A DNA stretch of 64,000 bases from an uncultured Saprospiraceae bacterium (GCA_937969415.1 CALBWK010000016.1:1-64000), one strand, 5' to 3'; shown: positions 46,801 to 55,355, counted from the stretch's first letter. Notes: generated by a model from the letters alone, not told the origin. Translations and numbers: made by a program.

Positions 46801-46920
46801 TCCTGTAGGCCCTACAATAGCAAACATTCCCGCTTCTGAGAGAGGACCTGTGGAGAAGTCTATGCTATGCTCTCCTTTGAGGTTGTTGATGTTTTTGAAG
46901 GATATTTTATTGATTTGCAT
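43891..46920 (-). CDS. sbcC: Exonuclease SbcCD, ATPase subunit C
   Basis: This 1009-residue SMC-like ATPase works with SbcD to cleave DNA hairpins and process blocked ends. It has a Walker A motif GPTGSGKS (37-44), two long coiled-coil arms, a zinc hook with CPLC (about 520, GEACPLCGAVSHPYADG), the ABC signature LSGGESFMVSLALALSLSD (about 913) and Walker B LFIDEGFGTLDP. Length is close to E. coli SbcC (1048). It starts at the base after the sbcD stop. Its 3' end doubles as a bidirectional terminator. Confidence 0.93.
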   Translation of the reverse strand: MQINKISFKNINNLKGEHSIDFSTGPLSEAGMFAIVGPTGSGKSTLLDVITLALFNRIPRFKKALTKTEMEGSGSVMTRHTTASYATVDFTVKNQLYTSKWEVSRARTGNLKDYHMDIFDHSTGEYLDLKKSKVPEKNESIIGLDYDQFIKSIILSQGQFAKFLKANNNERGLLLENITGTSIYRKLGQKAYDKNKKLKEEIETFKLRQADVELIEEEELEEIRLNIKQSNETVESLSLKIKSNAEYKQLKTEATEIKATLAQLKYKLEVTNKQLQDFKREEQKLKTHEIVAPYRKEITVYDMAAYQLNEIEGNNIKTAQKIEEAKKLLNKVISDMANLTKSEINEGNFFQKMSTFESKVNNLDNDLKNIKTRGAELRNKINTQVSASSQELRSKLKSDISPLEAVTLLENILSTGNKLDKLGDPDRYILEASKQIANLKDKLNNLSKIAERKMFLTEIAQNLESNSKERSDLTQQLNTLKEQNLADESLLKKFQEQRKNLQEQKEASIKLFSLSDYRKELVDGEACPLCGAVSHPYADGLDITEDGFDLELSKVDKVLTELESKNIETTKKIAACNASLEQLISRGEKDAEIKRVKTTELTELLASAQIQDATLASLHSSIQKTTTQLDEKQKMLDTVAEKKEASLLLENYKELSEIGRRFSITNKERKSLFTGPSASDVCNDLQTKYTDCTTSIVTHQQTITNLKMEKQSQNKIINIVKKKLTPLISQFNVNSLPQLKSLILEKNEMEAIQQKKENLLTESTKVETEIKTLTQKLKLNTEADKSTESLEVISIALAQQEKQREEILTLLGTLNEKINQDQKNRARVKEFQNELEKLAKEQEKWALLNKLIGDATGNKFANFAQGLTLQNLVVLANKRLDKLSDRYLLTKPESEGPLQIVDRYQGETKRSVTTLSGGESFMVSLALALSLSDMASKNVALDSLFIDEGFGTLDPATLDIAMNTLEKLQTESQKTVGIISHVEALKERIHTQIKLIKNAHGYAKIELVG
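43894..43933. terminator. Bidirectional terminator inside the 3' end of sbcC
   Basis: GCCCACG (43894-43900) and CGTGGGC (43920-43926) form a 7-base-pair GC-rich stem. On the plus strand ATTTTTT follows, ending the 1464-residue protein transcript; on the minus strand TAATTTTTCTTTT follows, ending sbcC. The stem encodes the last codons of sbcC (AHGYAKIELVG), so convergent genes share it. Confidence 0.7.
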
Positions 46921-48129
46921 TTATAGACTTTCTAGTAATTCTAAAAATGCTTCCTCTACTATTTTCCTGGATGCTTCGTCTATATCTTCGCTATCTAGCC
47001 TTTTGTGAAATACATCTATAGGTTTTAGCTCCTCGATGCTAGTGCCTTCAGTAAATAGATTTGCTGTATCTAGTTGTTTGTTTTCAAATACCGTTTTGTG
47101 CTTAAGAATTTTGAATTTTTCGTTTTCATTATAGGACAACACCAGCTCTTCTATTGCAGCCAAGGTTATTGAACTAAATTCTTTCTCTGTAACCTCCACT
47201 TCTACAAAGCTAGGCAGTATGTAATTTGGTTTGTAGTTTTTTAGTTCTAGCTCAACTTCTGATAATGTTCCTGTTATCTTTTTTAGTTCTCTTGATTGTG
47301 GAACGATGATATCTGTTATTTCTGTTACTTGTCCCGCACTGGTTTCTATTAGTAAAACCTGTTTGATATCTTCTTTCTCTGAAAAGCTTAGCGCAATGGG
47401 CGATCCAGAGTATCGAATCCGCGGATTGCTGTCTACCATCTGAGGTTTATGTATGTGCCCTAGCGCGACATATTTAAAGTGCTGCGGAAATATGTTTGAT
47501 TTTACAGCTGCTTGGTTGCCTACGTGTATTTCTCTCTCGCTTTCGCTAACCGTAACACCGGATGCGTAAAGATGGCCCATCGCGAAGGCCATTGTATTAG
47601 GATATTCTTTAGCGCAGATTTCTCCTAGACGTGCATAGTGCAATTTGATGCCTTCTCTGATAGCCTCCACTCTTGAGTCATACTTAGTACCATCTTCTTT
47701 TGATCTTAGGTCTCTATCCCTTAGAAAGGGAACGGCAGCGACGATCAGTTCTATATCTCCTTTTTCATTTTTTACGGGAATAAGTTCATCTGTTATAGAC
47801 TCTGTAGCTCCGCCCACCACCGTAATGTTGATTGCCGATAGTATTTCTTTTGGCGCATTGAGTTCTCCAACAGAGTCGTGATTGCCGCCTGTTATAATGA
47901 CTCTACATCCAGTATTGTATAGGCGTAGGACGATATCATAATATTGCTCTTTGTCCTTAATTGTGGGATTGGCTAGGTCGAAGATGTCACCTGATACTAT
48001 GAGAATGTCTATATCCTCATCTACGATATAATTTATCATCCAATCAAAAAATAAACCCAGTTCTGAGGCAAGACTATGTTTATGTAGGATTTTACCAATA
48101 TGCCAGTCTGCTGTATGAAGAATTTTCAT
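46921..48129 (-). CDS. sbcD: Exonuclease SbcCD, nuclease subunit D
   Basis: This 402-residue Mre11-type phosphodiesterase has all metal-binding motifs: HTADWHIGK at the start, VSGDIFD, TGGNHDS, MGHLYA and LGHIHKPQ. It pairs with SbcC to form the Mre11-Rad50-like complex. I start it at ATG 48129 because MKILHTADWH is the normal family N-terminus; the 9-residue upstream extension to 48156 adds nothing family-like. It directly precedes sbcC and follows gpsA on the same strand by 68 bases. Confidence 0.93.
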   Translation of the reverse strand: MKILHTADWHIGKILHKHSLASELGLFFDWMINYIVDEDIDILIVSGDIFDLANPTIKDKEQYYDIVLRLYNTGCRVIITGGNHDSVGELNAPKEILSAINITVVGGATESITDELIPVKNEKGDIELIVAAVPFLRDRDLRSKEDGTKYDSRVEAIREGIKLHYARLGEICAKEYPNTMAFAMGHLYASGVTVSESEREIHVGNQAAVKSNIFPQHFKYVALGHIHKPQMVDSNPRIRYSGSPIALSFSEKEDIKQVLLIETSAGQVTEITDIIVPQSRELKKITGTLSEVELELKNYKPNYILPSFVEVEVTEKEFSSITLAAIEELVLSYNENEKFKILKHKTVFENKQLDTANLFTEGTSIEELKPIDVFHKRLDSEDIDEASRKIVEEAFLELLESL

Positions 48130-48197
48130 AAAGGCTAAGTTAAGCCTTGAGTGCAAGGTGGCTGCACTATTATCCTATTTTATCAATCTTTTTGCAA

Positions 48198-49223
48198 TTA
48201 GATAAAATCTACGTCTACTTTCATTGGATGTTGGATGAGATCAATCATCGCTTTTCTAATAGGACGACCTTCATAAACAACAGAATAAAGTGTCTTCATC
48301 ATAGGTGCATTGATATCTGCAGCTGTGATTATTCTATGTGCAAATTTCAATGTTCTATATCCTTCAGCTACTTCTTCCATTATGCTTCTAATCTCTTCTA
48401 CAGACTTACCTTGAGCCAAGTATCCACCAAAGGTATAATTGCGACTCATAGTACTCGTTGCTGTAGCTATAAGATCTCCTATGCCTGCAGTCCCTAGGAA
48501 AGGTCTTACTTCTGCTCCTACGGCTTGTGCTACAAGTATCATTTCTCTTAATCCTCGTGTAATAGATAGAGCTTGCATATTAGTACCAAATCCTAATCCA
48601 TTAATTAACCCTGATGCTATGGCAACTACATTTTTTAGAGCGCCTGCCAACTCTATGCCTTTGGTATGTTGAGAGCCATAAACCCTAAACTTTCTGCTGG
48701 CTAATACTTTTATGCCTTCTTCGATGACTTCATTAAATTCAGAAGCGATAACGGTAGCGGCAGGCTGGCCGGCCAGTATCTCTTTAGCCAGATTAGGGCC
48801 TGCTAAGGCACCAGTCCTTAGTACACTAGTTTCTTGACGTATGACTTCTGTCATTGTAAATACAGATCTCTTTATATCTAGGATTGTTTCAGATGTACCA
48901 AAATCTGATTTTACATCTAGCCCCTTTGTGCCGTGAATCATAATATGACCTGGGCCTACGTAAGGAGATATTTTTTTTACTACTCTTCTGAAGAATTCTG
49001 AAGGTATCATAGGGAAGATCAAGCGACATTCATCTCCTAATTTTTGAAGACTTGTGGTACCCGTGATTTTATCTGACAGTTCTATGCCTTTAAGGGTGTG
49101 CTTTTCGTTTATAAGCCTAACTGTCTCAGGATTTCTAGCATACACCAGTACATCACAATTGTCTGCAATCAACTGAGAGATAGCAGTTCCAAAAGAACCA
49201 GCTCCGAGAACACCGATTTTCAT
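48198..49223 (-). CDS. gpsA: NAD(P)+-dependent glycerol-3-phosphate dehydrogenase
   Basis: This 341-residue enzyme makes sn-glycerol 3-phosphate from dihydroxyacetone phosphate for phospholipid synthesis. The N-terminus has the Rossmann motif GVLGAGSFGTA, the middle shows HGTKGLD and GALAGPNLAKEI, and the C-terminal domain has ELAGALKNVVAIASGL with the catalytic Lys and TRGLREM. It lies 53 bases downstream of yidC on the same strand, so membrane protein insertion and phospholipid precursor genes sit together. Confidence 0.93.
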   Translation of the reverse strand: MKIGVLGAGSFGTAISQLIADNCDVLVYARNPETVRLINEKHTLKGIELSDKITGTTSLQKLGDECRLIFPMIPSEFFRRVVKKISPYVGPGHIMIHGTKGLDVKSDFGTSETILDIKRSVFTMTEVIRQETSVLRTGALAGPNLAKEILAGQPAATVIASEFNEVIEEGIKVLASRKFRVYGSQHTKGIELAGALKNVVAIASGLINGLGFGTNMQALSITRGLREMILVAQAVGAEVRPFLGTAGIGDLIATATSTMSRNYTFGGYLAQGKSVEEIRSIMEEVAEGYRTLKFAHRIITAADINAPMMKTLYSVVYEGRPIRKAMIDLIQHPMKVDVDFI

Positions 49224-49276
49224 ATGTAGCTACATTATTCTGGTATGTACTTCTTAGCTCTAAAGATAGAACTAAC

Positions 49277-51157
49277 CTAGCGCTTCTTTTTCTTTTTGGT
49301 TTGATTGGTCTTATTGGCCATTTCCTTTTGCTGTTTCATTGCTTCTTCCAGCCGCTCTTGGAATCCACCTTTCTTCTTTGGTTTGCTTTTATTCGCATCT
49401 AGCTCTGCTCTAAGTTTTTCGTCTTTGAAGACAAACTTCTTAGTCAGTATCGTCTGTAAAATATTGAATACGTTACTGAAGAACATATATACAGTAAGAC
49501 CTGAAGCATAACTATTGAAGAAAAATAAGAAGGTTATAGGCATAAAGTATTGGACATATTTGATAGCCGGATTAGCTGAAGTGTCCATGTGCCGCATATT
49601 ATAATACGCATAGATTATAGTTGTCAGTGCCCATAATAGTGTGAAGAGACTGATGTGTGCTCCATATGCAGGGATCTCAAAGGGCAATCGAGTAAAGACA
49701 TCATAAGAGGACAAATCATTGGCCCATAGAAAAGACTCTTGCCTAAAAGTAATAGAGGCAGGAAAGAACCTAAATAGAGCATACCATATCGGCATCTGTA
49801 GGAGCATAGGCATACAACCTCCTAGAGGGCTCACACCATATTCTCTATACATCTTCATAGTTTCCATCTGGATCTTCTGAGAGTCATCGCCAAACTTCTC
49901 TTTTAGACCAGCTATCTCTGGCTTAAGTAAGCCCATCTTAGCCTGACTGTGTAGCATCTTGTACATCAGCGGATACAACAACATCTTAAGGATAAATATC
50001 AAGATAATGATAACCACACCTTTACTTCCTATTAGGCTTGAGAGGAAATTAAATGCCGGTCTAATAATCCATCTATTGATACTACCAAAGAGAGACCTGC
50101 CAAAAGGTATTATCTCCTCTAGTTTATTGTCAAACTTTCTGAGTTCCTCAAATTCATTGGGACCGATGTACATTTTGGTTTCAATGGATTCATTCGCTAC
50201 AAGGTCTAGAGGAATCTGATACTCGGACTTCAGCAGTTTCATATCAGCTGATTCACTATCCATAAGGACAGTTTCAAATTTTCCTTTCTCAAATTTCTTA
50301 TTGACTCCTATAATTGAGGTATTAAAGAATTGGTTGACGTGTGATATCCATTCCAACTTCTCTTCATCTAACTCTTCCGCATCGTCAGATCTACAGTTGC
50401 AATAATCAGATGACTCATCTACTTCCTTAAAGTAGATTGAAGAGTAATACTTTTCAAAATTGGTGTTAACCTCTAGTCTGTCTAGATAATGATGCCATCT
50501 GAATTTGATTTTGTTATTGCTAGGGTCTAGCATTTGGTTGACACCATTGAATTGTAAAGCGTGGTCAACGATATAACTGCTATCACTAAGCGTATACTTC
50601 TGAACCAATGATTTGCCATCGCCCAGAGAAGCAGTCATCGTCACTTGCTTGCCATTCACTTGAGGTATGAAGTTGAGATCTGCAGTATTGATTATGCCAT
50701 TGGATTGGGTAGGTATGAGATATTCGAATTTATTCTTCTCATCTTCCATCAATGCCAAAGTAGACTTGCTTTGATTGTGCTCTTCGTCTTCCGTAATTTT
50801 GTAATGATCCTTAATTAGAGCCTCAGTAATGACACCACCTTTGCTAGAAAAGGTAAGTTTTATCTTATCATTCTCTACGGCAACAGTCTGGTTTTCTCCA
50901 ACCATAGCACTACCGAAATCTCCATATTTATTATTGAGTTCAGCTACTTGGGTAGAATCTGTGGGGAGTATAGCTGCGGGAGCTGCAGCTTGGATAGGTG
51001 CTGTCGGGACACCCGTTTCTTGAGCTTTGACAAGTGCTATTGAGTCTTGTACTCTTTGGGCTTCTGCAACTTCAGCCTCAGTCGGTGCGGTTAGGTAGAA
51101 GTATCCAGCAAATACAATGAACAATAATAGTACGCCTATGCCTTGGGTCTTATCCAT
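49277..51157 (-). CDS. yidC: Membrane protein insertase YidC
   Basis: This 626-residue protein inserts and folds inner-membrane proteins. It has an N-terminal membrane anchor (about 5-22, LLLFIVFAGYFYLTA), a large periplasmic beta domain (about 60-340) and the conserved C-terminal insertase core with KGVVIIILIFILKMLLYPL, GCMPMLLQMPIWYALFRFFP, and a Lys-rich ribosome-binding tail (QTKKKKKR). The periplasmic domain holds an unusual acidic loop with a CNC motif (SSDYCNCRSDDAEELDEE). It heads the yidC-gpsA-sbcD-sbcC row and has an upstream TACCTTTG element. Confidence 0.93.
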   Translation of the reverse strand: MDKTQGIGVLLLFIVFAGYFYLTAPTEAEVAEAQRVQDSIALVKAQETGVPTAPIQAAAPAAILPTDSTQVAELNNKYGDFGSAMVGENQTVAVENDKIKLTFSSKGGVITEALIKDHYKITEDEEHNQSKSTLALMEDEKNKFEYLIPTQSNGIINTADLNFIPQVNGKQVTMTASLGDGKSLVQKYTLSDSSYIVDHALQFNGVNQMLDPSNNKIKFRWHHYLDRLEVNTNFEKYYSSIYFKEVDESSDYCNCRSDDAEELDEEKLEWISHVNQFFNTSIIGVNKKFEKGKFETVLMDSESADMKLLKSEYQIPLDLVANESIETKMYIGPNEFEELRKFDNKLEEIIPFGRSLFGSINRWIIRPAFNFLSSLIGSKGVVIIILIFILKMLLYPLMYKMLHSQAKMGLLKPEIAGLKEKFGDDSQKIQMETMKMYREYGVSPLGGCMPMLLQMPIWYALFRFFPASITFRQESFLWANDLSSYDVFTRLPFEIPAYGAHISLFTLLWALTTIIYAYYNMRHMDTSANPAIKYVQYFMPITFLFFFNSYASGLTVYMFFSNVFNILQTILTKKFVFKDEKLRAELDANKSKPKKKGGFQERLEEAMKQQKEMANKTNQTKKKKKR

Positions 51158-51215
51158 TAAGTTTCGTTAGGTTTGGTCACAGTATCATCAATAGTTGATA
51201 CTGATTTTTGGTTCG

Positions 51216-51223
51216 CAAAGGTA
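51216..51223 (-). promoter_or_regulatory. Putative -7 element of the yidC promoter
   Basis: On the minus strand this is TACCTTTG, an exact TAnnTTTG match, 59 bases before the yidC ATG. A TTG lies 22 bases upstream (in CTTGGAAG), slightly longer than the usual -33 spacing. Confidence 0.45.
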
Positions 51224-51333
51224 CACTTTTACATGCAAGCTCTTCCAAGATATCGGACGAAGCGCATTCAGAATAGGACTAATGTATGCATTGGCTCGTA
51301 AAGTATTGATTAATAGTTGTTTATATATAGAAA

Positions 51334-52902
51334 ATGGGCACTCAGACTCAAGAAATAGAACTTAAAATTACAGCAGATAAGCTCCATGATACACCTTATA
51401 TAGAAAAACAGCTCCGTGCCAAAGCCAAAGCAAAGACTGATGATCAGCTAAGATATAAGTTGATTAAGCGTTCTATAGATGCCCGTAAGGGAAGACCTAA
51501 GTATGTTATGCGCTACCTAGTGAGCCTGCGCCATCAGCCTCAGACGGATGCAGATAGGCTTAGAGTTTCTTTCCAGAATGTGAGTGAGAAGCAGCAAGTA
51601 ATCATTGTCGGCGCAGGTCCAGCAGGATATTTTGCTGCATTGGAGTGTCTGGAGCTCGGATTATGCCCCATAATACTAGAGAGAGGAAAAGATGTCAGGG
51701 CTCGACGTCGTGACCTAAAGGCCATACAACAAGATGGTGTCGTCAATCCGGAGAGCAATTACTGTTTTGGTGAGGGAGGGGCTGGCACCTATTCTGATGG
51801 AAAATTATACACGCGATCTAAGAAGCGTGGACACATACTCAAGACATTGAGATTGCTTGTAGACCACGGTGCCCAAGAGGATATTCTGGTAGATGCCCAC
51901 CCGCATATAGGTTCCAATAAACTGCCACAAATTATTTCGAGGATCAGAGAGACCATAGAGAAACATGGCGGAGAAGTGCACTTTGAGACGAAGGTAGTGG
52001 ACTTCTTGATGGCCTCAGGTCGCTGCGAAGGTGTGATCACTGCTTCTGGTAAGCATTGGAAAGCACCAGCAGTTATCTTAGCGACAGGGCACTCAGCTAG
52101 AGATATTTTCGAATTACTTAATGACAAGGGTGTCTACATAGAGGCTAAGCCTTTTGCAGTAGGTGTCCGTGTTGAGCATCCTCAAGAACTCATAGACGAA
52201 ATACAATACAAACAATCTCCAAGAGAAGAAAACTTGCCCGCATCTTCTTACTCCTTGGTGACACAAGTGCGGGATGTAGGAGTCTTTTCTTTTTGTATGT
52301 GCCCAGGTGGATTGATTGTACCTGCAGCAACCGCACCAGGCGAGATAGTGGTGAATGGGATGAGCTTATCTCGACGAGATTCTGCTTACGCTAATTCTGG
52401 AATTGTAACAGCTGTGAGTGTCGAGGAATTAGAAAAAGAGGGTTATGATGGTGTCTTTTCTTGCTTGGATTTTCAAAGAGATGTAGAACAATCACTCTTC
52501 GAAAATGGAGATGGTTCCCAACGAGCACCGGCTCAGAATCTGGTTGATTTTATTAATGGTGCTGATATGCTAGACTTGCCGGATACCTCTTATATACCAG
52601 GAATATATCGGGCTCCATTACACCAAATGTTACCGCCATTTATTTATGCTCGATTAAAGGAAGGATTAGTAGCCTTCTCACGTAGGATGAAAGGGTTTTA
52701 TTCTGATGAAGCTAAAGTGGTGGCCGTAGAAAGTAGAACGAGTTCTCCGGTAAGAATACCTCGCGATAGAGAAACTTGCGTCCATACTGAAATCAAAGGA
52801 CTCTATCCTTGCGGGGAGGGAGCAGGCTATGCGGGGGGTATATTATCGGCCGCAATGGATGGACAGCGAGTCGCTAAGGCTGTCTATGAAAAAATAAAGT
52901 AA
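51334..52902 (+). CDS. FAD-dependent dehydrogenase (COG2509-type)
   Basis: This 522-residue flavoprotein has a basic N-terminal domain (about 1-85, with QLRYKLIKRSIDARKG) and then a Rossmann FAD site VIIVGAGPAGYFAALE, followed by CFGEGGAGTYSDGKLYTRSKK, VILATGHSARD and a C-terminal GLYPCGEGAGYAGGILSAAMDG FAD-binding segment. That order matches the COG2509 dehydrogenase family, whose substrate is not firmly known. It is a single-gene unit, divergent from yidC and ending before a hairpin shared with the convergent barrel gene. Confidence 0.88.
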   Translation: MGTQTQEIELKITADKLHDTPYIEKQLRAKAKAKTDDQLRYKLIKRSIDARKGRPKYVMRYLVSLRHQPQTDADRLRVSFQNVSEKQQVIIVGAGPAGYFAALECLELGLCPIILERGKDVRARRRDLKAIQQDGVVNPESNYCFGEGGAGTYSDGKLYTRSKKRGHILKTLRLLVDHGAQEDILVDAHPHIGSNKLPQIISRIRETIEKHGGEVHFETKVVDFLMASGRCEGVITASGKHWKAPAVILATGHSARDIFELLNDKGVYIEAKPFAVGVRVEHPQELIDEIQYKQSPREENLPASSYSLVTQVRDVGVFSFCMCPGGLIVPAATAPGEIVVNGMSLSRRDSAYANSGIVTAVSVEELEKEGYDGVFSCLDFQRDVEQSLFENGDGSQRAPAQNLVDFINGADMLDLPDTSYIPGIYRAPLHQMLPPFIYARLKEGLVAFSRRMKGFYSDEAKVVAVESRTSSPVRIPRDRETCVHTEIKGLYPCGEGAGYAGGILSAAMDGQRVAKAVYEKIK

Positions 52903-52924
52903 GCAGACTATCAAGTCTACTTAC
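52899..52924 (+). terminator. Hairpin terminator after the FAD-dependent dehydrogenase
   Basis: GTAAGCAGACT and AGTCTACTTAC form an 11-base stem with one mismatch and a 4-base loop, overlapping the stop codon. A TTTTT run follows only about 8 bases later, so it is an imperfect terminator between convergent genes. Confidence 0.5.
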
Positions 52925-52962
52925 TTCTACTGTTTTTAAGATCTGAGACCTTAGACGGACTT

Positions 52963-53832
52963 TTATTTTATGTCGAGAAATACACCTACAGAATAGGATG
53001 GAGCAGCTGCAATAATTTCTCCTCTTACAGCTGAAGCAAAGCCTGCAGATATACCTATTGATTTTGTAACGTAATAATTTACCTCAAGACCTAGTGCTAG
53101 GAATTCTGAGTTGTTGGCAAAAATACTCGTGCTAGTCACAGAAGAACCAGTATCACCATTTTTAAATGATTCTATAGCTGTTAGTTTTCCCGTCAGCCAT
53201 AATTTGTTGTTGGCTAAGCCTAGGCCATACTCTAGTCCATATCTAAACTCTTCTGAGAATCCCTGAGTCCTGTTGTTAATTCCAACATATCCTGAGAAAT
53301 ATGAGTCAGAATTTCCAAGCTTGAATCCAGAGCCAAAATCTACTTGAACGATTTGATTAAACTCGCCATCTCCTGTCTGCAAGTTACCTTGCGTTCCTCC
53401 TCCTGCGATACCCGTAGGAACCCCTAAGACAACTGAGAGTGCGACTGGAATCCTTGCCTCTTGATTAAAAGTATACTTAAGACCTACGTCGATGTCACCT
53501 AGACTATTTAGTGCTTCTCCTTGTACCAGAATATCATTTGTCGTCCCCGACCTTATGTTGTTCATGAAATTTCTGCTAAACAATGCACCATTAAAAGTTG
53601 CAGTGAATTTATTGCTAAGACCAACCTCTGCATAGAGAGAAGTGTTGTAGATGCCAGTCGTAACATTTGGATCTAGAAGACCTATGTCGTTATAGTGTGT
53701 ATCAAATACTGTCCACCACTCAGAAAGCTTGATATATGTTTTTCCTTTTCCTTTTGCCCAAGGCCCACCGGCTTGCAATGCGCCTTGTAGGACGAGTGCC
53801 AGTACTATTGATAATATTAGTTTGTGTTTCAT
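52963..53832 (-). CDS. Outer-membrane beta-barrel protein (MetA-phenol-degradation-like)
   Basis: This 289-residue protein has a signal peptide (about 1-21, ending ALQAG) and a sequence dominated by alternating beta strands: KTYIKLSEWWTVFD, YAEVGLSNKFTATFNGALF, VDVGLKYTFN-type strands and a C-terminal YSVGVFLDIK. This resembles the small barrels of the phenol MetA family, which form outer-membrane channels, though a general porin-like barrel is equally possible. It starts 7 bases after a Big_2/DM13 lipoprotein gene, so they are likely co-transcribed. Confidence 0.75.
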   Translation of the reverse strand: MKHKLILSIVLALVLQGALQAGGPWAKGKGKTYIKLSEWWTVFDTHYNDIGLLDPNVTTGIYNTSLYAEVGLSNKFTATFNGALFSRNFMNNIRSGTTNDILVQGEALNSLGDIDVGLKYTFNQEARIPVALSVVLGVPTGIAGGGTQGNLQTGDGEFNQIVQVDFGSGFKLGNSDSYFSGYVGINNRTQGFSEEFRYGLEYGLGLANNKLWLTGKLTAIESFKNGDTGSSVTSTSIFANNSEFLALGLEVNYYVTKSIGISAGFASAVRGEIIAAAPSYSVGVFLDIK

Positions 53833-53839
53833 TTTCGTT

Positions 53840-54514
53840 TTAGTTTAACTCGGCTTCTCCCACTTTTACATTAAATGGCTTGCAGTAGTACACTATAAAG
53901 TTATAGTCATTGAGCCCTACACCTTCGATTTCGTAACTATGCGCTCCTCTAAATACAGTCACTTCACCAATCTCAAAAGCATTTGATATAGAGTTTCTAT
54001 TGTTAGATAAGTATATGTAAAACCCAGGCAAAGCTGAGGTAGTTACATAATCATCAGCTATGTCTAGAAATAGGCCTGTGTCTGTTTCTGATAGGGTAAA
54101 TGTCCCTTCAAGATCATAGAATGTCGTTGTGACGATTGTTCCAGTTATTGATGCTGGCTCTTCTACTACTACCGTTTCTTCACCTACCGTTACTTCTATA
54201 GAATCTGTTATGGATCGGTCTGCAGTACTGACCGAGATGATAACTGTACCTGCACTATGAGCTGTCGCTAATCCGCTTTGAGTAATTGAAATTACTGCTG
54301 GATCAGAACTTTCCCATATGACTTCTATAGATTCTTGTTGTCCTACATTATTCAGGAATCTATTGTCAAATTGAAATTCTGTATCTATCCCCAAAGTGTC
54401 TATCGCATTGGTGATCGATATTTCTGGTTCTACAAAATCATCAATAAAATCATCTTCAATACAGCCAGTAAAGAGAGCAAATAGAAGTGTGCTAAAAAGA
54501 ATAAAATTTTTCAT
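53840..54514 (-). CDS. Lipoprotein with Big_2 and DM13 domains
   Basis: I start this 224-residue protein at ATG 54514 (MKNFILFSTLLFALFTGC), giving a lipobox TGC with C18; the upstream extension to 54550 is not signal-like. Residues about 32-115 form a bacterial Ig-like Big_2 domain (WESSDPAVISITQSGLATAH). The C-terminal 95 residues fit DM13: FYIYLSNNRN, GAHSYEIEGVGLNDYNFIVYY and CKPFNVKVGEAEL with the conserved Cys (C211). DM13 domains have been proposed to take part in redox or electron transfer; that is not shown here. It is paired with an outer-membrane barrel gene. Confidence 0.8.
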   Translation of the reverse strand: MKNFILFSTLLFALFTGCIEDDFIDDFVEPEISITNAIDTLGIDTEFQFDNRFLNNVGQQESIEVIWESSDPAVISITQSGLATAHSAGTVIISVSTADRSITDSIEVTVGEETVVVEEPASITGTIVTTTFYDLEGTFTLSETDTGLFLDIADDYVTTSALPGFYIYLSNNRNSISNAFEIGEVTVFRGAHSYEIEGVGLNDYNFIVYYCKPFNVKVGEAELN

Positions 54515-54530
54515 GTTTATAAAGTTTATA

Positions 54531-54565
54531 AAAAATACAGCACCCTTCATGCGCTGTATTTTTTT
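54531..54565. terminator. Hairpin with T tracts on both strands before the DM13 lipoprotein gene
   Basis: AAAAATACAGC and GCTGTATTTTT form an 11-base-pair stem around ACCCTTCATGC, with A/T tracts on both sides. On the minus strand it ends the AhpD-like gene transcript (about 92 bases after its stop) and lies only 16 bases before the DM13 lipoprotein ATG. Confidence 0.65.
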
Positions 54566-54656
54566 CTAGAATTATATATGTAAGACAACAATCGTATGTG
54601 ATAAAAGTTGACTGCTTTGCGGGGGATTATTAATCTACAATAGTGTAGGGAGAGTA

Positions 54657-55205
54657 TTAAGCTGTTGCTCCTTCTAATTTAGGTGCAGCTGGGAAGTCAA
54701 TTTCAAAATCAATTAGATTATGAACTAGATTGCTTATCGTTTTTTCTCCTATGGCCATTGCTACATCAATTAGATTGGCTTCATTAAATCCTGCTGCTAA
54801 GAATGCGTCTCTTTGTTGTTCGTTTACTTTTCCTTTGCTAGAGACGGTATCAAGTGTGAATTTTGCTAAGGCATTTAATCTATTGTCAAACGGCGCTTCG
54901 CCTTGTCTAACTTTAAGGATTTCGTCAGAAGAGAACCCATTAAGTCCTGCAATAACAGTGTGTGCAGACTGGCAGTAATAGCAGCCATTGTATTCACTTA
55001 CGACAAGATTAACAACTTCTTTTTCTTTTTTAGAAAGTGTGCTTTTTCTATTTGAAAATTCAAGATAGTCACCTAGTGCATTTTCGCTCTTTGCATAGTA
55101 AGCGTATAGATTAGGTACAAAACCTAAACCCTTTTCTAGTTGATCAAATATCTTTTGATTTTTTTCTGAAACTTCTGCTTTTGTAGGAATTTTAAACTTA
55201 GACAT
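54657..55205 (-). CDS. Carboxymuconolactone decarboxylase/AhpD-like peroxidase-related protein
   Basis: This 182-residue helical protein carries the AhpD-type redox motif C75-YY-C78-QSA-H82, followed by a hydrophobic helix and DNRLNALAKFTLDTV, as in the peroxidase-related/YciW-like branch of the family. The fold supports disulfide reduction or peroxide defence. I start at ATG 55205 (MSKFKIPTK); the 11-residue extension to 55238 is Lys/Ser-rich and atypical. An AraC regulator gene lies 150 bases upstream on the same strand and may control it. Confidence 0.85.
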   Translation of the reverse strand: MSKFKIPTKAEVSEKNQKIFDQLEKGLGFVPNLYAYYAKSENALGDYLEFSNRKSTLSKKEKEVVNLVVSEYNGCYYCQSAHTVIAGLNGFSSDEILKVRQGEAPFDNRLNALAKFTLDTVSSKGKVNEQQRDAFLAAGFNEANLIDVAMAIGEKTISNLVHNLIDFEIDFPAAPKLEGATA

Positions 55206-55355
55206 CTTTATATTTTTTTTCGTTGATAAACTATTCACGATACAAAGGTGCAGTATAAAGTGTCTCGCATATTCATCTAGATTTCCCTAGAGATATTCAA
55301 TAGTTCCCTTGCCTATTATCAATAGGGCATAGGGAGTTGGCAATTCTTCCTTTAG

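Noticed and set aside
48130..48156. Upstream extension of sbcD
   Set aside because: MKILHTADWH at 48129 is the normal family start.
51158..51333. Possible tRNA (GGTTCGC-like stretch) upstream of yidC
   Set aside because: No cloverleaf or acceptor stem can be drawn; the sequence fits a promoter region.
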